Shown: positions 44,561 to 54,847, numbered from the stretch's first letter. The stretch: 64,000 nucleotides of DNA from an uncultured Collinsella sp. (GCA_958427355.1 CAUACA010000005.1:1-64000), one strand, 5' to 3'. Numbers and translations: made by a program. The notes: a model not told the origin generated them from the sequence alone.

Positions 44561-45526
44561 TTACTTTTTCTTGTCCTGTTCCAGCAGATCGGACGGCGTT
44601 CGGTCGGGCTTGCCGCCGCGGAAAATCTCGCGGCCATGCAGACGATGTTCCAGGTCACGTTCGGCCTTTTCCTCGTCAATTTTGGTCTGGCTCACCACCG
44701 GGTCCTCAATCAACGACGACACCGAGTTCACCTGCTTCTGAATGCGCTCGGCGATGGTGTCATCCATACTCACGATGCGCATCTTCCAGTCGATATTCGT
44801 GGCGTTGGATGAGCTCTTGGTCCACACGAACGTCAGGATGGCGCTCTGGTGGCCCCGCGCGGGGAACATGCCAAAGAAGGAATCGTGCTGAATATTGCTA
44901 TCCTCGTCGATATAGGCGTGAACGTTATACACCACGCGGTCGATCTTATCGTTGAGCAGCGCGTTGGTCGCAAGCGCCGCGGCCTGAATCTGCCCGTTGG
45001 ACAGCAGTTCGAGCTCGTTGGCAGACGATGTGTCCAACACCGTCACCTCGACCGTGCCCGTACGCTCATCAGCTTCATCGACGGTAAAGTCGAGCGGGAA
45101 CTGCGTAAAGCCGTTGCCCCACTCAAGGCCGCCCTTCAGCGCCGTCGAAACGGTATCGACTGAAACGCTCTCGGACAGGTTGGCGGTATTCAGACGACGC
45201 ATCACGCCGTAGCCAATCTGCATGCCCACGATCAGTACCAAAATACCAATGACCACGGCCATCGCGGTCTTCGTAATGGTATGACTCACCTGCGAACCCG
45301 AAGGATCGTCCTCGGACAGCGGGTCGATATGTTTTGCCTGGCTCGCGCGGTCCTCGCTGCGCAGCTGCGCTAGCGCAGCTTTGTCACCGCGCTTGGCCGC
45401 AGCCTCCTTCTCACGCATGCGCTCGGTTCGCTTTTTGGCAAGCGTGGGATCCAAGACACCGGATGCATCGATTTCGGAGAATAACTCCGTCACTTCTTCC
45501 GGAGTCAAAGGGTTCTTGTCAGCCAT
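44561..45526 (-). CDS. Single-pass membrane protein of unknown function
   Basis: A 321-residue protein that I do not recognise. The N-terminal 95 residues are charged and cytoplasmic in character (LTPEEVTELFSEIDASGVLDPTLAKKRTERMREKE). One hydrophobic segment (TAMAVVIGILVLIVGMQIGYGVM, about 87-109) is followed by a likely extracytoplasmic domain of about 165 residues containing TVEVTVLDTSSANELELLSNGQIQAAALATNALLNDK, and a charged C-terminal tail (DEEKAERDLEHRLHGREIF). It starts 20 bases after the end of the downstream-oriented ABC exporter on the same strand, so it may be cotranscribed with it and the Nudix gene. No enzyme motif is seen. Confidence 0.7.
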   Translation of the reverse strand: MADKNPLTPEEVTELFSEIDASGVLDPTLAKKRTERMREKEAAAKRGDKAALAQLRSEDRASQAKHIDPLSEDDPSGSQVSHTITKTAMAVVIGILVLIVGMQIGYGVMRRLNTANLSESVSVDTVSTALKGGLEWGNGFTQFPLDFTVDEADERTGTVEVTVLDTSSANELELLSNGQIQAAALATNALLNDKIDRVVYNVHAYIDEDSNIQHDSFFGMFPARGHQSAILTFVWTKSSSNATNIDWKMRIVSMDDTIAERIQKQVNSVSSLIEDPVVSQTKIDEEKAERDLEHRLHGREIFRGGKPDRTPSDLLEQDKKK

Positions 45527-45545
45527 AAACTTCCTGTCATATCAA

Positions 45546-47318
45546 TCAGTCGAGCTCGTGCGCACGCGCACCTTCGAACTGCATTCGATAGTAACGGGCA
45601 TAGGTGCCGCCACGGGCGAGAAGCTCCTCGTGCGTGCCACGCTCCACAACGCGACCATGCTCAACGGTCGCAATCTCATCGGCATGCTTAATGGTCGAAA
45701 GACGGTGGGCGATGATAATCGTAGTGCGGCCGCGCGCCAGTTCTTCGAGTGACTCCTGCACCGCCTCCTCGCTCTCGTTATCCAAAGCACTCGTCGCCTC
45801 GTCCAAAATCAGGATCTTGGGGTTCTTGAGAAACACACGCGCGATGGCAACGCGCTGCTTCTGTCCGCCCGAAAGACGGCTGCCGCGCTCGCCCACCACG
45901 GTGTCGTAGCCCTGTGGAAGCGACTCGATAAAGGCATCGATGTTGGCGCGACGGGCGGCCTCGGCGATCTCTCCTGCCGTAGCGCCCGGCTTGCCGTAGG
46001 CGATGTTCTCGCCAATCGTACCGTCAAACAGATAGACATCCTGCTGCACCAGGCCGATGGCACGACGCAGGCTATGCTGCGTCACGTCACGCACATCTTG
46101 GCCGTCGATGCTAATGGATCCGGCAGCCACGTCGTAAAAGCGCGGCAGCAGCGAACAGGTCGTGGACTTGCCACCGCCCGAAGGGCCAACCAAAGCGATG
46201 GTCTGCCCGGGCTTGATGGACAGGTCCATATGGTCGATAACGGGACGCTCGTCGGCATCGCCCTCGCCCAGCTCAACATCCTCGTAGTTAAAGCACACGT
46301 CGTGATACTCCACGGCGCCGGCAGTCACCTGCAGATCCGTAGCGCCCGGCTTGTCCTGGATATCCGGCGCGGTCGAGAGCACCTCGTCCATACGCTTAAA
46401 GCCGGCGATAGCCTTCTGATACGTTTCGGCCGAATTGACGAGCGTCTCAAGCGGCGTGCAGAACAGCGAAATATAGAGTGCAAAGGTCGCCATATCGACC
46501 GCCTGCAGCTGTCCCTGGGCGACCAGCCAGCCGCCCAGCAGTACCACGATCACATAGAGCACACCCGAGAGCAGGCCATACGTCGCGGTATAGACGCCCA
46601 TGGCGTGATACATATTCTCCTTGGACGAAAGATAGCGATTGTTTGAGGCGCGGAACTTGAAGCGTTCGGTCTCCTCATTGGCAAAGCTCTTGACCACGCG
46701 CATGCCCGCCAGCGAATCCTGCAGCTGCGCATTGATGCCGCTGATCTTTTTGCGGTTGTCGCTAAAGACCTCGCGCATGCGCATGTTCTGCCAAAACATG
46801 ATGACCGCAAACGCTGCCGTCACCACGGCCATGGCGAGTGCCAGCACCGGGGCGATGGTAAAGAGGATCACAAACGAGCCGATAATCTCGATGCCGCAGA
46901 TGATGATCCACTCGGGCACGTGGTGCGCCGCCTCGCAGATATCGAACAGGTCGTTGACCACGCGGCTCATCATGTCACCCGAGCTGTTGCGGTCGAAGTA
47001 CGCAAAGCTAAAGCGCTCATACTGGTCAAACAGGTCCTCGCGCATCTTGGACTCCATGCGCGCGCCCATCACGTGACCCCAATAGCTCACAAAGTAGCGG
47101 CAAGCGCAGCGGACGGCATACATCAGCACCAAGCCCACCGCGATCATGCCGAGCGCCTGCATAATGGCAGCCTGACCCTGAGTAAACAGCCCACCAGTCA
47201 AATTGCGCAGGATAATGGGGAACGCCAGGTCAATGGCGGCAAGCACCAGAGCACAAACAGTATCAGCAACAAAAAGCCCCATCTGGGGCTCGTAATACGA
47301 AAGAAACCTCTTAAACAT
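45546..47318 (-). CDS. ABC exporter (fused membrane and ATPase domains)
   Basis: A half-transporter of 590 residues that probably forms a homodimer for drug, lipid or peptide export. The membrane domain (about 1-310) has six hydrophobic segments with the cytoplasmic motif FDQYERFSFAYFDRNSSGDMMSRVVNDL near 92. The ATPase domain has Walker A LVGPSGGGKST near 376, Q-loop VQQDVYLFDGTI, signature GSRLSGGQKQRVAIARVFLKNP near 480, Walker B ILILDEATSALD and H-loop IAHRLSTI. GAGGA precedes the ATG. Substrate unknown. Confidence 0.93.
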   Translation of the reverse strand: MFKRFLSYYEPQMGLFVADTVCALVLAAIDLAFPIILRNLTGGLFTQGQAAIMQALGMIAVGLVLMYAVRCACRYFVSYWGHVMGARMESKMREDLFDQYERFSFAYFDRNSSGDMMSRVVNDLFDICEAAHHVPEWIIICGIEIIGSFVILFTIAPVLALAMAVVTAAFAVIMFWQNMRMREVFSDNRKKISGINAQLQDSLAGMRVVKSFANEETERFKFRASNNRYLSSKENMYHAMGVYTATYGLLSGVLYVIVVLLGGWLVAQGQLQAVDMATFALYISLFCTPLETLVNSAETYQKAIAGFKRMDEVLSTAPDIQDKPGATDLQVTAGAVEYHDVCFNYEDVELGEGDADERPVIDHMDLSIKPGQTIALVGPSGGGKSTTCSLLPRFYDVAAGSISIDGQDVRDVTQHSLRRAIGLVQQDVYLFDGTIGENIAYGKPGATAGEIAEAARRANIDAFIESLPQGYDTVVGERGSRLSGGQKQRVAIARVFLKNPKILILDEATSALDNESEEAVQESLEELARGRTTIIIAHRLSTIKHADEIATVEHGRVVERGTHEELLARGGTYARYYRMQFEGARAHELD

Positions 47319-47348
47319 GCAGTCCTCGGAGATAAAACAATAACGTAA

Positions 47349-47388
47349 GACCCTGGGGCAAATAATCAGTAGTGTTTGCCCCAGGGTC
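47349..47388 (-). terminator. Terminator-like hairpin after the Nudix gene
   Basis: Perfect 14 bp stem GACCCTGGGGCAAA/TTTGCCCCAGGGTC with a 12 nt loop, then TTACGTTATTGTTTT on the minus strand. It lies just upstream of the ABC exporter gene. Confidence 0.7.
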
Positions 47389-47398
47389 GCCCTCGCTT

Positions 47399-48094
47399 TT
47401 AAAGCTCAGTTCCGCCCAGCCTGTGTGCGATGCTGTCACAGGCCAAGGCGCCCACGACGGTCTTGGCGTCTTCGATCTTGCCGTCGAGCACGGCATCGAT
47501 CAGCTCGTGCAGTGGCACCAGGTCCACGTTGACAAACTCGTCATCATCGGGGTTGGGCGCATCAAACTCGAGCTTGGTAGCCAAGTAGATGTGGATGATC
47601 TCATCGCAAAAACCGCAGGACGTGACAATCGACGTCAAAAAGCGAATACGACCGGCCCTAAAGCCCGTCTCCTCATGCAGTTCGCGCTTGGCGCAATCGA
47701 GCGGGTCCTCGCCTGGATCGAGCTTGCCGGCGGGAATCTCGACCGTCACGCGGTCGATGGCGGTGCGGTACTGACGCACCAGTACGATCTTGCCGCTCTC
47801 GGTCAGTGCCACAACGGCCGCCGCACCCGGATGGCGAACGATATCACGGGCGCTGCGGCGACCGTTGGGCAGCTCAACCTCAAGACGGTGGACGTCGAGG
47901 ATCTTGCCCTTCCAGGCGCACTCCTCCGAAAGAATCTTCTCGTGCAGCTCGACATCGTGCGGGTCGTCGTCGCCCAGCACCAGCGCCGGCTCGTCAGCGA
48001 CCTCGCCACCAGGCTCGCCCTCGGCGTGCCCATACGTGCGGCTGTCCTCTTCAACGATCTGCGCATCCACGAGCTCTTCGTTCTTCTCGTCCAT
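47399..48094 (-). CDS. Nudix hydrolase, ADP-ribose pyrophosphatase-like
   Basis: A 231-residue hydrolase of nucleoside diphosphate derivatives. The Nudix box is visible as GKLDPGEDPLDCAKRELHEETGFRAG near 120-145, preceded by VRQYRTAIDRVTVEIPAG, which marks the ADP-ribose pyrophosphatase subgroup. An acidic N-terminal extension of about 55 residues (ELVDAQIVEEDSRTYGHAEGEPGGEVADE) comes before the usual fold. The second ATG at 48094 fits GAGAGGA better than the first at 48103. It lies 21 bases after purD and is probably cotranscribed. Confidence 0.88.
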   Translation of the reverse strand: MDEKNEELVDAQIVEEDSRTYGHAEGEPGGEVADEPALVLGDDDPHDVELHEKILSEECAWKGKILDVHRLEVELPNGRRSARDIVRHPGAAAVVALTESGKIVLVRQYRTAIDRVTVEIPAGKLDPGEDPLDCAKRELHEETGFRAGRIRFLTSIVTSCGFCDEIIHIYLATKLEFDAPNPDDDEFVNVDLVPLHELIDAVLDGKIEDAKTVVGALACDSIAHRLGGTEL

Positions 48095-48115
48095 CCGTCT
48101 CATTCCTCTCGGATT

Positions 48116-49420
48116 TTAGGCATCCCAGGCGTCGCGGCCGCGCAGCGCGCGCAGGCCGATGTCGTGGCGCAGGGTCTTGCCTTCAAAATCAATCTTCTCG
48201 CAGGCCTCGTAGGCAAGGTTGCGAGCGTTCTCGAACGTGTCGCCCAGAGCGGTCACGGCAAGCACGCGGCCACCATTGGTCACGAGCTGGCCGTCCACCA
48301 CGGCAGTGCCCGCGTGGTACACGGTCACGTTCTCCATGGCCTCGGCATCGGCGATACCGGTGATGACCTTGCCCTTCTCGTAGCTGCCGGGGTAGCCCGC
48401 GCTCGTCAGGACAACGGCCACGGCCCACTCGTCGCGCCAGTCGAGCTCAATCTGATCAAGCTCGCAGTTGGCGCAGGCGAGCATGACCTCGACTAGGTCG
48501 TTCTTAAGGCGCGGCAGCACGACCTGCGTCTCGGGGTCGCCAAAGCGGGCATTGAACTCCAGCACCTTGGGCCCGGCAGGCGTGAGCATAAAGCCGCCGT
48601 ACAGGCAGCCGCGGTAGTCGATACCCTCGGCAGCGAGCTCGGCCACGGTCTGCTCCATGACCTTCACCATCGTGGCGTGCTCCTCGTCGGTCACGATGGG
48701 CACCGGGCTGTAGACGCCCATACCACCGGTGTTGGGGCCCTTGTCGCCCTCGAGTGCACGCTTGTGATCCTGCGAGGTGGCCATAGGACGCACGGTCTTG
48801 CCGTCGGTAAAGGCCAGCAGCGAGCACTCGGGGCCAACCAGCATTTCCTCAATGACAACGGTGTTGCCGGCATCGCCAAAGGTGCCGCCAAAACACTCAC
48901 GCACGGCTTCCTCGGCCTGCGCAAGCTCAGTCGCCACGATAACGCCCTTGCCTGCGGCCAGGCCGTCAGCCTTCACGACCAGTGGGGCGCCCTGCTCGCG
49001 CACATAGGCGAGAGCCGAAGCCTCGTCAGTAAACGAGCCGTAGGCGGCCGTCGGAATGCCGGCACGCTCCATGAGCTGCTTGGAGAATAGCTTGGAGCCC
49101 TCCATCTGGGCGCCCTCGGCACCCGGGCCAAAGCAGGGAATGCCCGCCGCGCGCACGGCATCGGCAACGCCCGCCACGAGCGGAGCCTCGGGGCCGATCA
49201 CCACGAGTCCGCATCCGTGGCTCTGGGCAAACGCCGCCACGGCCGCAGGATCGCAATCGTCGAGAACCACGTTCTCGCCGCAGCTCGCGGTGCCGCCGTT
49301 ACCCGGCGCAATGTAGAGCTTGCCGGCGCGCGGTGATGCTGCGAGCTTTGCTGCCAGAGCATGCTCGCGGCCGCCGCTGCCCAACAACAGGATGTCGATG
49401 GTTTGAGTGTCCGCCTTCAA
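48116..49420 (-). CDS. purD: Phosphoribosylamine-glycine ligase
   Basis: The second step of purine synthesis, an ATP-grasp enzyme of 434 residues. ILLLGSGGREHALAAKLAAS near 9, GPEAPLVAGVADAVRAAGIPCFGP near 75, VKADGLAAGKGVIVA near 147, GPECSLLAFTDGK near 200 and FNARFGDPETQVVLPRL near 285 are family motifs. The start is a TTG at 49420, chosen because GAGGAGG sits eight bases upstream and the fold begins just after; no ATG is available there. The Nudix gene follows closely. Confidence 0.96.
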   Translation of the reverse strand: MKADTQTIDILLLGSGGREHALAAKLAASPRAGKLYIAPGNGGTASCGENVVLDDCDPAAVAAFAQSHGCGLVVIGPEAPLVAGVADAVRAAGIPCFGPGAEGAQMEGSKLFSKQLMERAGIPTAAYGSFTDEASALAYVREQGAPLVVKADGLAAGKGVIVATELAQAEEAVRECFGGTFGDAGNTVVIEEMLVGPECSLLAFTDGKTVRPMATSQDHKRALEGDKGPNTGGMGVYSPVPIVTDEEHATMVKVMEQTVAELAAEGIDYRGCLYGGFMLTPAGPKVLEFNARFGDPETQVVLPRLKNDLVEVMLACANCELDQIELDWRDEWAVAVVLTSAGYPGSYEKGKVITGIADAEAMENVTVYHAGTAVVDGQLVTNGGRVLAVTALGDTFENARNLAYEACEKIDFEGKTLRHDIGLRALRGRDAWDA

Positions 49421-49474
49421 GGGTGCCTCCTCTATGGATTAGCGGCCCGCTCCGCGCGAGCCCTTTGCAAGCAA

Positions 49475-49516
49475 ATATACCCCTCAGCCGCCCGTCCGGG
49501 CTGCAAAGGGGTATAT
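49475..49516 (-). terminator. Terminator between purA and purD
   Basis: ATATACCCCT pairs with AGGGGTATAT with an inner AGCC/GGCT pairing, 23 bases after the purA stop on the minus strand. Confidence 0.7.
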
Positions 49517-49538
49517 CGCAATAACCGAATAGTGCCGA

Positions 49539-50825
<1,287 letters not shown>

Positions 50826-50918
50826 GTTTACTCCTTACATTCATGGACTGTCTACGCGCCACGCCGGCACGCAGAAGCACAAAACATTCCCAGTATACCC
50901 GTGCAACGGGCGCCTGTC

Positions 50919-52310
50919 CTACTCCTCGGTATGCGCCCCATCAAGCTCATAGAACTTGGTGGATGCCGGCAGGAACATCAGGTCGACGTCACCGATCGGG
51001 CCCGAACGGTTCTTGGCCACGACGATACGCGTAACGCCCTCGTCGGGTCGATCGTCACGCGAGGCCTCAGCCTCATCAGCGGAGCGATCCAAGAACATAA
51101 CGATGTCGGCGTCCTGCTCGATGGAGCCCGATTCACGCAGGTCGGACAGCTGCGGGCGCTTGCCGGTACGGGACTCAACCTGACGCGACAGCTGCGATAG
51201 CGCGATTAACGGAATCTTGAGCTCCTTGGCCATGATCTTTAAACCACGCGACATCTCGGAGACCTCGACGGTACGGCTCTCGGAGCGACGTCCCGGCGGA
51301 GGACTCACCAGCTGCAGGTAGTCCAGGATAATGATGGCCTTCTCCTTGTTGTGGAGCATGCGGCGGCTCTTGGCGCGAATCTCGGTCACCGTGGTGCCGG
51401 GCGTATCGTCAATCAGAATGTCGAGCTTAGACAAGGTCTGCGTGGCCTCGTTGATATTGGCCCACTGTTCGGGACTAATGCGGCCCGTACGGAAGTCGCT
51501 GATTGAAATCATGGCGTAGGCGCAAATCAGGCGCTGGGCAATTTCCTTGCCCGACATCTCCAGCGAAAAGAAGCCGACGGTATAGCCCGCAGCGGCGGCG
51601 TTGAGCGCTAGGTTCAGAGCGAACGACGTCTTACCCACGGCAGGGCGGGCGCCGATAATGATGAGCTGGCCCTCGCGGAAACCCATAAGCATGCGGTCGA
51701 GCGACGGGAAGCCGGTGGGCACGCCCGCGGCCTGTCCGCCGGCCTTACACACTTCCTCGGCCTCGTTATAGGCCTCGACCATAAACTCGGTCAGTGTCTT
51801 ATAGCTCGACTTGACCTCGCGCGCCGTGACCTTGAGCAGCTTGCTCTCGGCCAGCTCCACGACCTCTTTGGTGTCGGTAGGGGCATTATAGGCCAGTGCG
51901 TTAATCTCGTTGGTGGCACCGATCAGCTCGCGCAGCATCGAGTCGCGACGGACGATGGCGGCATGGTGCTGCCAGTTCACGAGCGACAGGGTCTGACCCA
52001 TCAGCTCCAATATGTAGGCCTCGCCGCCCACGGCATCAAGCTTGTTGATGCTGCGCAGGTAATCGATCAGCGAGATAGAGTCGATGGGAATGCGACTGTT
52101 GTACATATCGACCATCGCGGTGTAGATGGTCTTATGAATGGGCCGGTAGAAGTCATCGGGCTGTAGCTCGACCTGGGCCTCCTCGACCACCTCGGGCGAT
52201 AGCAGCATGGCGGCCAGCACATTGGCCTCTGCATCTTGGTTTTGGGGGAGACCCAACTTGGAACCACGGTCCTCAACCGTCAGCCCCGTCTCCCTTTCGT
52301 CATATGCCAT
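50919..52310 (-). CDS. dnaB: Replicative DNA helicase
   Basis: The hexameric 5'-3' helicase of the replication fork, 463 residues. The N-terminal DnaB domain (LPQNQDAEANVLAAMLLSPEVVEEA near 21) and the RecA-like C-terminal domain are complete: Walker A GARPAVGKTSFALN near 209, GFFSLEMSGKEIAQRL near 234, Walker B IIILDYLQLV near 317 and KELKIPLIALSQLSRQVESR near 350. The ATG at 52310 is preferred for its GAGGA at proper spacing; one four codons upstream is also possible. No intein is present. It lies downstream of the rpsF-ssb-rpsR-rplI cluster. Confidence 0.97.
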   Translation of the reverse strand: MAYDERETGLTVEDRGSKLGLPQNQDAEANVLAAMLLSPEVVEEAQVELQPDDFYRPIHKTIYTAMVDMYNSRIPIDSISLIDYLRSINKLDAVGGEAYILELMGQTLSLVNWQHHAAIVRRDSMLRELIGATNEINALAYNAPTDTKEVVELAESKLLKVTAREVKSSYKTLTEFMVEAYNEAEEVCKAGGQAAGVPTGFPSLDRMLMGFREGQLIIIGARPAVGKTSFALNLALNAAAAGYTVGFFSLEMSGKEIAQRLICAYAMISISDFRTGRISPEQWANINEATQTLSKLDILIDDTPGTTVTEIRAKSRRMLHNKEKAIIILDYLQLVSPPPGRRSESRTVEVSEMSRGLKIMAKELKIPLIALSQLSRQVESRTGKRPQLSDLRESGSIEQDADIVMFLDRSADEAEASRDDRPDEGVTRIVVAKNRSGPIGDVDLMFLPASTKFYELDGAHTEE

Positions 52311-52468
52311 GAGCATCCTCATTCATATCGCTTGCGAGCATCCATAGTATCAGCCACAGTCCCAAAACGGGCCGTGCCCCGGCAATCATCACCGAACGAA
52401 ACGGATGAACGGTCCCGTGTATAGGACTTCGACGCAACGCCTGCCATGGCACTCGCCAAGCGTAGAAA

Positions 52469-52503
52469 ACAAAAGGGCGCCCTGGTCTCCCAGAGCGCCC
52501 TTC
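52469..52503 (-). terminator. Terminator of the ribosomal protein cluster
   Basis: AAGGGCGCTCTGG pairs with CCAGGGCGCCCTT and is followed by TTGTTTT on the minus strand, about 30 bases after rplI. Confidence 0.88.
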
Positions 52504-52534
52504 TTAGAACAAGATTGTTGCGTTGCAGCAAATG

Positions 52535-53074
52535 CTACTCGGCAGCAGCCTCAGTCTCGACCTCGGCGGTCTCGGCCTCGGCGACCTCAGCGGTCTCCTC
52601 AGCCTCAGCCTCGGCAGCGAGCTCCTCGGCGGTAACGCCAACGAGAACGACAACCTCGGCCTTGATCTCGCGGTACAGCGAGATGGCAACGGTGTGGGCA
52701 CCGGCAACCTTGATGGGCTTACCGAGCTCGACGCGCTTGCGGTCGATATCCATACCGAGCTGAGCCTTGATGGCGTCAGCGATCATAGCGGCGGTAACGG
52801 AGCCAAAGAGGATGCCCTCGTCGCCGACCTTGACGTCAACGGTGACCGTCTTGCCCTCGAAGGCAGCCTTGGTCTCGTTGGCGGTAGCCAGACGGACGGC
52901 CTCGCGCTTGGCGATGTTGTTGCGACGCTCGTCAAGCTGCTTGAGGTTGCCCTTGGTGGCGGCAACAGCGAGCTTCTTGGGGAACAGGAAGTTCTCAGCG
53001 TAACCCTGAGCGACCTCTACGACGTCACCCTCGCCGCCCTTGCCCTTGATCTCATCGAGAAGAATAACCTTCAT
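52535..53074 (-). CDS. rplI: 50S ribosomal protein L9
   Basis: A ribosomal protein of 179 residues. MKVILLDEIKGKGGEGDVVEVAQGYAENFLFPKKLA at the N-terminus is the rRNA-binding domain, followed by the long helix and the C-terminal domain (FGSVTAAMIADAIKAQLGMDIDRKRVEL near 90). Typical L9 has about 150 residues; here about 30 residues of almost only A, E, T and V are added at the end (after AEELAAEAEAEETAEV). It is last in the rpsF-ssb-rpsR-rplI cluster, with 15 bases to rpsR. Confidence 0.97.
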   Translation of the reverse strand: MKVILLDEIKGKGGEGDVVEVAQGYAENFLFPKKLAVAATKGNLKQLDERRNNIAKREAVRLATANETKAAFEGKTVTVDVKVGDEGILFGSVTAAMIADAIKAQLGMDIDRKRVELGKPIKVAGAHTVAISLYREIKAEVVVLVGVTAEELAAEAEAEETAEVAEAETAEVETEAAAE

Positions 53075-53089
53075 GATGCGTCTCCCTTC

Positions 53090-53356
53090 TTAGCCGCGGT
53101 CGCGGTTGCCACGAGAGGAAACCACGGGGACGGTGTACGGCAGGAGAGCCATCTCGCGGGCGCGCTTGATGGCGTTGGCGATGTCATGCTGATGCTGCGT
53201 GCAAGCGCCAGTGACGCGACGAGGCTTGATCTTGCCACGGTCGGTCATGTACTTACGGAGAAGCTGAGTGTCCTTATAGTCGATGAACTCAGTGTTCTCC
53301 TTGCAGAACTGGCAGTACTTACGACGCGGCTGACGTGCAGAAAAATCATTAGCCAT
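53090..53356 (-). CDS. rpsR: 30S ribosomal protein S18
   Basis: A small ribosomal protein of 88 residues that binds S6 and 16S rRNA. KYCQFCKENTEFIDYKD near 14 contains two cysteines of the zinc-binding type, and LLRKYMTDRGKIKPRRVTGACTQHQHDIANAIKRAREMALLPYT is the conserved core. The ATG at 53356 has GAAAGG upstream; the frame is open for 17 more codons but lacks a ribosome site and overlaps the gap to ssb. Confidence 0.97.
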   Translation of the reverse strand: MANDFSARQPRRKYCQFCKENTEFIDYKDTQLLRKYMTDRGKIKPRRVTGACTQHQHDIANAIKRAREMALLPYTVPVVSSRGNRDRG

Positions 53357-53428
53357 GTCAAAATACCTTTCGTTTGGCAACTTCGGCGAACCGAAGCCGC
53401 CTCTCACTCAAAAATAGGTGAACAGCCC

Positions 53429-53881
53429 TTAAAACGGGATGTCCTCATCGTAGACGTCGACCGCGGGCGGCGTAGCCACCGGTGCGGCAGGACGCGGTGC
53501 GGGCGCGGGAGCTGCGGGGGCGTAACCGCCCTGATCGTAGCCACCCTGGCCACCACGGGAGCTCATAAACTCGATCTCATCGACGATGACTTCAAGCTTG
53601 CTCCGGCGCTGGCCGTCGCGCTCCCAAGAGCTGTAGCGCAGCTTGCCCTCGATCGCGACCTTGTTTCCCTTTGCCAGGAAACGGCTCACGGCCTCGGCGC
53701 GCGTGCCGAACATGGTGCAGTCGACAAAGTTGGGATAGTCCTCCCACTCGCCAGTCTGCGGGTTGCGGCGACGATCGTTCACGGCGACGCCAAAGGACAG
53801 AACCTGGGTTCCGCCGGCGGTGGCGCGCAGCTCGGGATCACGCGTGAGGTTACCGGTGATGTTCACTCGATTGATGCTCAT
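53429..53881 (-). CDS. ssb: Single-stranded DNA-binding protein
   Basis: Protects single-stranded DNA in replication and repair. The 150-residue product has the OB fold (INRVNITGNLTRDPELRATAGGTQVLSFGVAVNDRR) up to about residue 108, then a G, Q, Y, P and A-rich flexible linker and the acidic tip DEDIPF that recruits partner proteins. It lies between rpsF and rpsR, the standard arrangement. Confidence 0.97.
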   Translation of the reverse strand: MSINRVNITGNLTRDPELRATAGGTQVLSFGVAVNDRRRNPQTGEWEDYPNFVDCTMFGTRAEAVSRFLAKGNKVAIEGKLRYSSWERDGQRRSKLEVIVDEIEFMSSRGGQGGYDQGGYAPAAPAPAPRPAAPVATPPAVDVYDEDIPF

Positions 53882-53929
53882 AACTCACTACTTCCTCTTG
53901 GGGCACAAGCCCAGTCCAAAACGACAGTC

Positions 53930-54223
53930 TTACTCCTGGTCGTCGCGACGGACGATCATGTGGCGGACCACGGCGTCGGTGATGCGCAGGACGCGATCAA
54001 GCTCGGCGATCTGGGTAGGATCTGCGTGGAAGTTGATGAGGGTGTAGTCACCATCGGTGAGGTCGTTGATCTCGTAGGCGAGCTTGCGCTTGCCCCACTC
54101 GTCAACGGAGTCGACCTTGCCAGCGCCCTCAGCGATCGTGGTATCGATACGCTTCATAACAGCGAGACGAGTCTCGGGGTCGAGCGACGGGTCAACAAAG
54201 AACAGCAGTTCATAAGCCTTCAT
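53930..54223 (-). CDS. rpsF: 30S ribosomal protein S6
   Basis: A ribosomal protein of 97 residues: MKAYELLFFVDPSLDPETR at the N-terminus, then WGKRKLAYEINDLTDGDYTLINFHADP near 43 and RVLRITDAVVRHMIVRRDD. It is first in the rpsF-ssb-rpsR-rplI operon. The ATG at 54223 is behind GAGGAGG. A promoter (54295-54323) and a leader hairpin (54249-54277) lie upstream, so autoregulation by S6/S18 is possible. Confidence 0.97.
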   Translation of the reverse strand: MKAYELLFFVDPSLDPETRLAVMKRIDTTIAEGAGKVDSVDEWGKRKLAYEINDLTDGDYTLINFHADPTQIAELDRVLRITDAVVRHMIVRRDDQE

Positions 54224-54248
54224 ATTGTCACCTCCTCTGGGCAAATGT

Positions 54249-54277
54249 GGCTTCAGGTCGTGAAGGTGCGCCTGAAG
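54249..54277 (-). promoter_or_regulatory. Leader hairpin of rpsF, possible S6:S18 site
   Basis: GCTTCAGG pairs with CCTGAAGC around a 13 nt loop, between the promoter and the rpsF ribosome site. Known S6:S18 leaders have a stem with a CCG-containing loop; I cannot confirm that detail here. Confidence 0.4.
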
Positions 54278-54294
54278 CAGGAAAAGACTTGGTA

Positions 54295-54323
54295 ATAATA
54301 TCTTTCAACCTCCCAGGCTGCAA
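54295..54323 (-). promoter_or_regulatory. Promoter of the rpsF operon
   Basis: On the minus strand TTGCAG and TATTAT are separated by exactly 17 bases, about 72 bases before the rpsF start. Confidence 0.65.
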
Positions 54324-54673
54324 GAATGTGCAGCTACAACCTCATGACCTCCACATATGTCCATACTCACACGGCACTTCATGCGTCTTCCAACCAAATG
54401 CTGACCAAATGCTTGACGGATCTGTGGACAAGATACGGCGCTACGGGGACAAACCAAATCGAACCGCAGGTCAGCAAGTGCAAGGCTGTGGTCGCGAAAT
54501 GCATACCAGTGGTTCACACCACCGTTCAAAGATTTTTAAAATTGCTGCCACGTCGTCTATAAATACCTATTTTGAACAATTTGTCACATGCAGCCATGCT
54601 GGTCAGAGCCCGTTTTTGGCCTCCGAGATCCCGTCACGAAGCCAAGCGTTTCAAAAAATGCCAACTTTTCTGT
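54324..54673. other. Gap between rpsF promoter and tRNA-Ser, no gene seen
   Basis: About 350 bases with only short, unconvincing open frames on both strands and lower GC than the neighbours. Apart from the two divergent promoters at its ends I see no structure in it. Confidence 0.5.
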
Positions 54674-54701
54674 TTGCACTTTGCGATTCCTCGTGTATAC
54701 T
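54674..54701 (+). promoter_or_regulatory. Promoter of the tRNA-Ser pair
   Basis: TTGCAC, 16 bases, TATACT, ending 16 bases before the tRNA. Confidence 0.65.
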
Positions 54702-54717
54702 GACTTTCGCATTTAAC

Positions 54718-54808
54718 GGAGAGTTGTCCGAGTGGCCGAAGGAGCACGATTGGAAATCGTGTAGGCGTCAAAAGCGTCTCCAGGGTTCAAATCCCTGACT
54801 CTCCGCCA
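54718..54808 (+). tRNA. tRNA-Ser (GGA)
   Basis: A 91 nt gene with the long variable arm of serine tRNAs. The anticodon loop TTGGAAA carries GGA at 54752-54754. The acceptor stem GGAGAGT pairs with ACTCTCC, discriminator G, and CCA is encoded. Confidence 0.95.
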
Positions 54809-54817
54809 GTTAATTCC

Positions 54818-54847
54818 AAAGCAGGCCTTCGAGCCTGCTTTGTTTTT
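54818..54847 (+). terminator. Terminator between the two tRNA-Ser genes
   Basis: AAAGCAGG pairs with CCTGCTTT and is followed by GTTTTT, 10 bases after the first tRNA. The second tRNA would then need readthrough or its own promoter. Confidence 0.8.

Noticed and set aside
52523..54295. 590-codon plus-strand open frame opposite rplI-rpsR-ssb-rpsF
   Set aside because: It spans four well-identified genes and their gaps on the opposite strand, so it is a composition artefact.
54305..54529. 74-codon minus-strand frame upstream of rpsF
   Set aside because: No ribosome site, no motif, and it overlaps the rpsF promoter.
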